Shown here: piece after piece, positions 58,244 to 64,000 of the stretch | Layout: every line of letters starts with the position of its first letter | Numbering within the stretch: position 1 is the first letter of the stretch | Assembly: GCF_011397635.1 (NCBI RefSeq) | Contig: NC_064759.1 | Coordinates: 16,415,428 to 16,479,427, forward strand | From: Epinephelus fuscoguttatus | Taxonomy: Eukaryota > Chordata > Actinopteri > Perciformes > Serranidae | Length of the DNA: 64,000 nt | Direction of reading: 5' to 3' | Translations under genes and position numbers: made by a program | Notes under the pieces: model-generated | Database searches by the model: none | What the model saw: the letters and a program-made list of their open reading frames with translations, nothing else | Told to the model about the DNA's origin: nothing

Positions 58244-61200
58244 TTCTACCAGGACAGGACAGTGACGCTCCATACTGCCTGTATCAAAGCTATTATTCTT
58301 CAGGAACAGAGAGGGTGGGCTCAACAATAACAACAAGAGAGTAATGGAAATTGAGAAATTCACACAGACCTGGAAGAATAATGAAAGCCTAGAATGCTTA
58401 TTGAGACAGCGATGCACTGGAAAGGCCAAAGGAAAACACACCCACATTTTCTCATTGTCTCTCTCAAGCTTTCTCTCTGACACTCAGACACACACACACA
58501 CATACACACAGTGTGCTAGGAAGCAATTTTCAAGAACACACAGAATGGGGAAGCTTCATTCTAGCCCACCTGACAGTGCATAGCCACTAGCTTGATGAAA
58601 TGGCAGAGAGTCAGTGAGCTCTGAAGGCCATTAGATATTTTAGGTGATGGCCTGCACTCCTTGTCCCCCTGACGTTGTGCTTTTCTCCGCTATAGCGGGG
58701 ATCAGGCAGAGGACATGAATGCCATTAGGCGTCGGAGTTAGCCAGCCAGGCAGCGAGGCAGGCGGACACAGGCTGATAAGCGTATGTTCGTTTTATAAGC
58801 CACGGCTGGCTCAAATGGGCTGCAGAGAAAATGAGGATTTTGAGGGGTTTTTTTTTTTTGACTCACTCTCTTGCTTCCCTTCGCTCATTCAGTCTGTTTT
58901 GCTGTTTTTTTTGTCTTTTTGCTTTCTATATTCACAGCCACAGTGTTTCTCACAAGGTCAGGTGTGGAGTCTATCCTTCCTCGCACCGCTCAGCACCTCC
59001 CGTCTCTTCTCCCCTCATCTGCCTCTCCTCGCTCTGTTTCTCCCCATCTGTATCACCCCCCCTCCACCACCTCTCCATTTTTAGGTTCTCTCTTGGTTTA
59101 TTTTTCACCTTCCCTCTCTCTCACATCTCTTATTTCTTTCCCCTAAATGTCTCTCTTTTGTCCCTCAGCCGTCTCCTATTAACCTTGTTTATAGCTCACA
59201 CCGTCTCCCCTTCACGATCCTCCTCCTCATCTCCTCTTCTCTCACCACTTTCTCTTTGCACTCCGTCTTTCATTCTCTATTCCTGGCACCACGTTCTCAC
59301 ACTTTCATCCCCACTTTCCATACACCTCCCTCCTCCACTCTCATCTTCCATCACTTTGGCATTCCCAGGCTGTCTGTGGTATCCTTTCATCCCTCCATCC
59401 TCCTTGCACACTTCCTCTCCTCCTTCCTTCCCGATTCATTTTCCTCTTCACAGAGGAATGGTGGGAAATATGGAAATGTCAGCGTGACCAGGCAGGGGAT
59501 CAGAGAGGACTGTGTTAATATGGCAGGGCTGTCGCGGTGCCATCAGCATAATGTGTGCGTGTGCATGCACATCATGTGGGTGTTAAAGACATAATGATAG
59601 GTGACAGTGTTTAGGAGGGTGACATCTGACTACTTGATGATGCTGAAGAGGGCAGCGTGCGTGCATTTGTTTGTTCATGTGCGTTTTGGTTTGGTGGCGT
59701 TCTTTGTATGTCACCTGCAGGCAGCAGAGCTACTGTAAAGTAGAGCAGCGGTGACACAAGGCTTCTGTTATCACTCTCCCTCCCCTCCAACCCTCTGTTC
59801 CTCTCCCTCCATCTCTCTCTTCCTCTGTCGCTCTTCCTTTCCTCTCGGTCTTACCCTTGAACCGTCTTTTATTCTCTAATTCCCTTAGTTCCTGTCTCCC
59901 CCCGCCTCTCATCTCTCTCTCTCTTCTGTTAAATATGACCAATGCTCTCTAAATATTTATACTGACAATTACTATTTCAAATGGCGCCTTGCCTCAGCAT
60001 TTCCAAAAGTCTGTTGTGTTCATGTGCATGCACACGCATGCACACGCTGACTTTTCCTTCTCCGTGTCTGGTGTTCTAATGACACTGAGTCTCTGAGACT
60101 TGGGGCTGGGATTTTGGGACTCTCATGGAGGACGAAGACGTGCAACTCTTTGTATGTCTTGCGTGTAATATTCATTTCCCTAGGGCTGTATAGAGTCTCA
60201 TAAGGCCAGCCTGTCTCTTCTCTAAGCTCTGGCAGGAGCTGACCTGTGTTGGCTCTGCTCTTATTGCCTCAGAATGACACACAACAGGCCCAGCTCTGCT
60301 CTGCCCCCACATTATGTGTGGACACAACAGCTGTGCGTGTTTGTGTGTGAATGTGTACATGAGTGAAACCTGAGGCAGAGCAACCTATCTTTAACTCTTT
60401 AATGACCTCTGACGCTGCTCCATACGCTTCAATCAAGATGAGTAATCAAGGGTTTCAATAACCCTTCATCCCCTTTTCTCTCAGTCTGTTACATCCTCTG
60501 GTAACCCGAGCACAGCTCCCATTTCCCAAAGCTCATCTGTAGTTAGTCAGACTAGTTCAGGTAGATTGACAGAGGGCTTACAGCTTCATCTTCACTCTCT
60601 GCTCTCGACATATGAAAGATCACAGGCCAGGAGATCGCCAATAAAGCTGTCAAGGGATGTATATGTGCATGAATGCTTTTGTGTGTCTACTTGCACAGAT
60701 ATGCTCATGTATGTGTCCAAGGGAGAAAAAAAGAGCAAGTTGTTCTCCTTTCTAGCCCAATAAGGTTCTCTGCTGCTCCCACGGGCTGCTTAGTGGTTGT
60801 CCAGAGGTTCCTCTGTGGCTACAAGGGGGTTGTTTTGTGGTTGTAAATTGGGCTGGTCCTGGGAGAGCTGGTGTTATTCTAGGAAAGGCTTGTTTTCTTC
60901 TATTTTCCCACTCATTCTTTCCCTGCTTCCTCCTCCTTCTCTTTCTCTGTATTGATATCTCAGATCTCCCCAGAGTAGAGAAGGTGTGGTGTTTATTGCT
61001 CGTCAAAAGAAAAAGACAGCACTGGCCTTTTCTCTTATCTACCAGCCTATGGGTTTCATCTGCGTGGGTGTTTGTGTGTGTGTGCTCCATCAGCCCTGCA
61101 GATCATATTAGTCTCAACACAGCAGCTTTGGCTCAGCACAAACCGGTGGAACTAGTTCCGCAAGTAATTGTTTGTCTTTAGGGGAAATTGTACGTCCTTG

Positions 61201-63114
61201 GTGCTGTTGTATGTGTGTAACTTGCTGCTGAACACATTGTAAGCACACACACATGCACACATAGCCCCGGCTGCAGACATTTGAAGTTGTGTATCCGCAG
61301 GTAATCCACTCTTACTTAAAACAGGTGCCATCTTGCTGACATACACTAATGCTCGCTTACTCATACAAGTAATTACATTTTCAGAGAAACCTGGATTACA
61401 CACACACACACACACATTCGCATAAATGCGGACAGATTGTCGTTTTAAAGCTCCCTCGCTCTTTCTGTGTCTCACACACCCACTGATACAACACACCAAG
61501 AAAAGCATATTTATTTTGACTCTTCCTGTAACACAGGAATGTGTCGGCGCAGCAAATGGCAGGCTATAGAAAAGCACAAACCATCCAGATGATTTATGAC
61601 CTATGTGCAAAAGAGAACTGGCTTTTCTCTTTTTTTTTCTTCCTTTTTTTTTGCAGCACATATCCCCCTTTTTTTTCGACCACTCCATCCACACACGCGC
61701 ACAGTCATGGAGAGATACCAGACTCTTGGCCTACTTGCCTGGGTTCACTAATGCTGTCCTCTGTTGTACCAGACACTTCCACACTGTCCTCATTTATCAT
61801 CAGGAGGCTTTGTACAGTACCTCGTTAAGAAAGAAAGAAAACGACAGACATTAATGTTTCTCTTTGCTTCTCTTAGGAGCGTCAGGTCAGCGGGTAAAGG
61901 TGGAGCCTGAGGTGTCCTCGTATCCTGGCCAGACGGTCAAGCTGCGCTGTGAATTCACCGATGCCACTGGGATTCAGCTCACAATGGTCAGATACACACT
62001 GTCATGACACAATGTGTTTTTCTTTCAGTTAGGATTTGATTACTTCTTTTTCCACCACACTCATATCAGCTCTTAACTGGGTTTGTGGTATGAAATTCTA
62101 ATAAAAATGTCTGTTTCATCTCAAAATTGCAGCTCATTGTGCTGACTTGACACAGTACAATTTGTCGAAATTGCTTGGGACAACAACTTGCTTTCACAAT
62201 TGAAGCAAACACATTGGCCATTAAGCGAATACACAGTGTAGTATTTGACTAAACATATGGCTATTATCCCTGTAAAATAAAGGATTTGTTAATTATGTAC
62301 CAACCTGATTCTGCAGGTGTGTGAAACTTAGTCACACAGATGGGTAAGAGCAATTCATTGCAATCACAATGCACATAAAATGATAATACAGGTCCATGTG
62401 CCTTGTTTACCTACCCCATTAAACCTTAATCTAGCAAATCATAGCCCACAGAAATAATCCTGAGGCTAGTAATAGGTTTTTTATCACATTTAGGCTTAAT
62501 GTTTTATTACTCCAAACAAACAATGCTAAGCTTCATTTTGCTTTAGGGGATTGAATATGGTAATAGAAACACTTCTTAGTCGCATCTCAATGAAGTGGGA
62601 AGTACACAACTCTGTTTGGTTCCGCTAAGAGCTGCGGAGAGAGAGAGAGCGAGTGCTGCTCCTGGAAAAGTCACATGCATATTCATACCTGCTCCACTTA
62701 TTTGATTGTGATGCTGTGAACGCTGCCCCATGGAGTTTACAGCAAAATGTGGATGTCTGAAAATGCTCTCCAGCGTTGCTTATCAATGCCATGATAAATG
62801 AGGCAGTTTTTTCTTCAGGCACTGTACGCATCCTAACCTGACCTCCGTGCCTCCTCTACCACAGGTCACGTGGATCTATGAGCCGAAGGACGCAGAAAGG
62901 ATCAACATTGCTGTGTTTCACCCCAACTTTGATCCCAACTACCCTGACTCGCCTGTGAAAGGCAGAGTCAGCTTCATGGCCAGTCCACCAACACTGGTCA
63001 GTCCTTCCATCCAGATAAGTGATGTTAGGATGACCGATGAGGGGAAGTACATCTGCGAGTATGCTACCTACCCCAGTGGCAACGAGCAAGGCATCACACA
63101 ACTTGTCATGCTGG
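29588..63114 (+). CDS. Nectin/PVR-like cell-adhesion protein, N-terminal part (gene continues past the window)
   Basis: Three exons are present: 29588-29675 (signal peptide), 61877-61986 and 62865-63114 (first Ig V domain), giving 149 residues plus one base. Nectins are calcium-independent adhesion molecules; relatives in the PVR group are ligands for lymphocyte receptors. The ATG has A at -3 and G at +4. The hydrophobic core IGLLCLVASILL ends the signal peptide. The V domain has Cys54 (TVKLRCEF), Trp69 (VTWIYEP), the H-P motif in AVFHPNFDPNYP, then DEGKYICEYATYPSGN with Cys130. The T-Y-P-x-G motif is a hallmark of the nectin/PVR family. The V-VEPEV start and VFHP segment look closest to nectin-2, but without the later domains the paralog is unresolved, so no symbol is given. 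The first intron is 32.2 kb. The two later Ig domains, membrane helix and tail lie beyond 64000. Confidence 0.85.
32185..32310. repeat. Diverged dispersed repeat with GAGATGTCCTGATACC start
   Basis: AGAGATGTCCTGATACCATT, GATACTAATTC and CCGATAGCGATACTGAG resemble a fish repeat built of GAT-ACC words. It is followed by an AAAT run at 32290-32308. Confidence 0.45.
32395..32875. repeat. Probable dispersed repeat (CCAAAAATCTAAGATGGCGA family)
   Basis: Sequence with GTCATTCATGGCTCCAAAAA, AAGATGGCGACGGCC, CTATGGATGACG and CATACAGTCCATGATT resembles a common teleost repeat, by recall. Boundaries are uncertain. Confidence 0.45.
34460..34500. repeat. (CA)n microsatellite
   Basis: About 20 CA units in nectin-like intron 1. 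Confidence 0.97.
37140..37970 (+). repeat. Pyrimidine-rich tract
   Basis: CTCC, TCTCTC and CCCTC words dominate about 830 bp of the + strand, with few purines in long stretches. This explains the Leu/Ser/Pro-rich frames seen here. It is not coding. Confidence 0.7.
38890..39560. repeat. Dispersed repeat (GTGTCCCCAGACTATCAGAA family)
   Basis: The end AACACACTTTAGAAAGGAGT with GTCCCCAGACTATCAG, the core CCATTTTCAAGCTCTCTGTG and GCCGTTTTCGCCGGTGTG match a repeat I recall from perch-like fish. About 670 bp; boundaries approximate. Confidence 0.5.
40505..40570. repeat. (GT)n microsatellite
   Basis: About 33 GT units with GC interruptions near the left end. Confidence 0.97.
43060..43260 (+). repeat. 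Dispersed inverted-repeat element, copy 2
   Basis: It begins AGGGCTGCAACTAATGATCA. It also contains ATTATTTTCTCGATTAACTG, AAATGTCTTGTTTTGTTGTT and ATATTCAGTTTCATATGATA. Same family as the copies near 10.8 kb and 56.2 kb; the right end is missing or eroded. Confidence 0.65.
45800..45843. repeat. (CA)n microsatellite
   Basis: About 21 CA units with one AAAC interruption. Confidence 0.97.
47520..47551. repeat. (GT)n microsatellite
   Basis: About 16 GT units. Confidence 0.97.
49240..49560. repeat. Probable retroposon-derived dispersed repeat
   Basis: TTTTATTTGACCAGGATGCC, CCTTGCCAAGGTAGCTGCTG and CATACCCAACATGCAAAGTA resemble the decayed 3' end of a fish retroposon. No frame remains. Family not assigned. 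Confidence 0.45.
53495..53525. repeat. (CA)n microsatellite
   Basis: About 15 CA units. Confidence 0.95.
54277..54312. repeat. (CA)n microsatellite
   Basis: About 18 CA units preceded by a short TA run. Confidence 0.96.
55223..55251. repeat. (AGC)n trinucleotide repeat
   Basis: Almost ten perfect AGC units, equal to CAG on the sense strand of the nectin-like intron. Confidence 0.97.
56020..56365 (+). repeat. Dispersed inverted-repeat element, copy 3 (most complete)
   Basis: It runs from TAGGGCAGCAATTTA to CATTGCAGCTCAA, imperfect inverted ends. The internal blocks GTCAGAAAATGGTGAAAAAT, CAAATGTCTTGTTTTGTC, TTCACATTTAAGAAGCAGGA and ATCGATAAATCATTG define the family. It is non-coding and about 345 bp long. 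Confidence 0.68.
56390..56585 (+). mobile_element. Retroposon 3' end with AAAT tail
   Basis: GTGTGTACCCCAGGAAGAAG, GTAGTTGATATTTTGG and AAATGGGGATCC followed by AAATAAATAAATAAAT form the typical end of a fish LINE or SINE. The upstream part is not recognisable as coding. Confidence 0.6.
57425..57551 (-). other. Weak candidate terminal exon on the - strand
   Basis: After an acceptor TTTTTCCAG the - strand is open for 41 codons to TGA at 57427-57425: a hydrophobic stretch AVSLGCLLLTVGLGIAGTLW, then IEGILELPPIQDPECC. AATAAA follows on the same strand at 57118-57113. No partner exon or family was recognised, so this may be chance. Confidence 0.2.
58193..58239. repeat. (GA)n microsatellite
   Basis: About 23 GA units. 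Confidence 0.97.
58860..59460 (+). repeat. Pyrimidine-rich tract
   Basis: About 600 bp of CTCC, TCTC and TTTC words on the + strand. They produce overlapping Ser/Leu/Pro/Phe-rich open frames of 91 to 218 codons in all three frames, which argues against coding. Confidence 0.75.
61398..61416. repeat. (CA)n microsatellite, short
   Basis: About nine CA units, 460 bp before nectin-like exon 2. Confidence 0.9.
61877..61986 (+). CDS. Nectin-like exon 2, first part of V domain
   Basis: Residues 30-66, starting GASGQRVKVEPEVSSYPGQT and ending GIQLTM. The acceptor is TCTCTTAG and the donor ATG/GTCAGA. It contains the B-strand Cys54. It ends in phase 0 inside the Ig fold. Confidence 0.87.
61987..62864 (+). 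other. Nectin-like intron 2, inside the V domain
   Basis: An 878-bp phase 0 intron between residues 66 and 67. No repeat family or coding signal recognised. Confidence 0.8.
62865..63114 (+). CDS. Nectin-like exon 3, rest of V domain
   Basis: Residues 67-149 plus one base, beginning VTWIYEPKDAERINIAVFHP and ending QLVML. The acceptor is CTACCACAG and the donor CTGG/GTAGGT, phase 1, as usual for Ig-domain boundaries. Confidence 0.9.
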
Positions 63115-63422
63115 GTAGGTCACTTACATAATCTATGCCATGTGTATATAAAGCTAGCAGACAAATGATAGGCCACAGTGAAGTCCAGGGTTTACTCTAC
63201 TCTTGTCCTGGATGTAAAGATAGCAAAGATGTCCAGGTTACTGGGCAACAAAACTATATCATCATTAAAATCACTCAATGTCAAACACCCAAAACATGAA
63301 ATATTGAACATTACAAACAAGTTGTAACTTAAATGATGGGCTCACACTTTCAAGTTTCCCATTAGCCACAATTTGATCTTCTTTTGAAAACTGTGGTAGC
63401 TACTTATTTTTTATGCCGCAGG

Positions 63423-64000
63423 GTAACGGCCCTGACACGCCAAACTCACATGAAAGACCTACTGGCAACAAAGGCCAGCTGTTGCCTCACATTGCCTGTG
63501 GCTTGGCCAAAAAGTTGCACTTGAACACGTTGCAAAGACAACAGTCAGCAGACAACTGGCATGTAATTCTGCGTTTGCGTAAGAGCAAATAACTCTTCAC
63601 ACCAGCAGGCAGCAGTAGTCCGTGTTTGTCATTAAAAAAGGGAAACCAGGAGACCAACTGGATGGATTCAAGATGCTAGTTAACACATTAATGATACAAC
63701 CTGATGCTAAAGGAACAAAGGACGTTTACCCTATGATTGTGAACAATAACACAAACCATTACTAACTGTTTTTACGAAAGAAGTCAGTGGCTAAATAAAT
63801 AATTTTTAGCTCATATTATGAGTTTGTTTTGATCTCACCCCCTCTTCACTTTAGTTGTTTGTTTGCTTTCCTCACTTAAAATCCTTCTCGTGCACCGAGC
63901 TGAACTGCCAGTCAGAGTGATTTCCCTCACCGATGGGCTCAGCCAGGTCCAACGCCTATTTAATGGCTGAAAAAACGCCAACAGGGGCCAACTGGTGCCA
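63423..64000. repeat. Dispersed DNA element, cut by the window edge
   Basis: It starts TAACGGCCCTGACACGCCAA and contains CGATGGGCTCAGCCAGGTCC and AACGCCAACAGGGGCCAACT, blocks I recall from a teleost inverted-repeat element with CCCTGACAC-type ends. The right end is outside the window, in nectin-like intron 3. Confidence 0.55.

Larger units (their letters stand above)
49561..61876 (+). other. Nectin-like intron 1, last part
   Basis: No nectin exon recognised until 61877. Contents: CA microsatellites (53495-53525, 54277-54312, 61398-61416), a GA run (58193-58239), an AGC triplet run (55223-55251), dispersed repeats (55720-56585) and pyrimidine-rich tracts (58860-59460, 59765-59935). One weak candidate exon on the - strand (57425-57551) is listed separately. 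Confidence 0.6.

Noticed and set aside
58831..59487. Open frame of 218 codons, the longest in the window
   Set aside because: It lies in a C/T-rich tract with overlapping long frames in all three + frames. The composition is Ser/Leu/Pro/Phe/His only, with no domain and no splice context.
61152..61694. 180-codon - strand frame upstream of nectin-like exon 2
   Set aside because: It contains Lys-rich and Cys-Val repeats derived from A/T runs and a CA microsatellite. No domain.
63115..64000. Second Ig domain exon of the nectin-like gene
   Set aside because: No C1-type Ig peptide with a Cys pair is visible. Most of the stretch from 63423 is a dispersed element, so the exon must lie beyond the window.

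Overview
This window is vertebrate genomic DNA, almost certainly from a ray-finned (teleost) fish. Genes are split into many short GT-AG exons, CA/GT microsatellites are frequent, and many interspersed sequences are of kinds common in spiny-rayed fish: a SINE with a perfect target-site duplication, a CR1/L2-type LINE with a pentanucleotide tail, and many short inverted-repeat DNA elements. Nothing looks prokaryotic. Four genes are supported. All homologies are from recognition of the translated exons; no database search was run.

Layout. (1) 1-2014, + strand: the last two coding exons of cytosolic valyl-tRNA synthetase (VARS1). (2) 2835-11985, - strand: a complete 20-exon ABHD16A (phosphatidylserine lipase, 544 residues as assembled), convergent with VARS1. 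(3) 12486-26612, - strand: a complete 11-exon immunoglobulin-superfamily receptor with signal peptide, four Ig domains, one transmembrane helix and a tail carrying a YENP site and an ITAM. Architecture and position next to ABHD16A identify it as G6f-like (g6fl), described in zebrafish as an ITAM-bearing thrombocyte collagen receptor. (4) 29588 to beyond the window, + strand: the signal-peptide exon and the two exons of the first V-type Ig domain of a nectin/PVR-like adhesion protein, separated by a first intron of about 32 kb.

VARS1, ABHD16A and a G6F relative all belong to the mammalian MHC class III region, so this is a fish MHC class III-type segment. The nectin-like gene, head-to-head with g6fl across about 3 kb, is not part of the human class III set as I remember it and is the most interesting positional feature.

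The introns of ABHD16A and g6fl are packed with transposon relics. These include a 990-bp element with TTAA duplications (piggyBac-like), an older repeat split by about 1.6 kb of later insertions, a second split repeat, and a decayed Tc1/mariner fragment. The long nectin intron contains mostly simple repeats, strand-biased pyrimidine tracts and dispersed repeats. I found no convincing second gene in it, only one weak candidate exon on the - strand near 57.5 kb. No tRNA, rRNA, CRISPR array or confident microRNA was seen.
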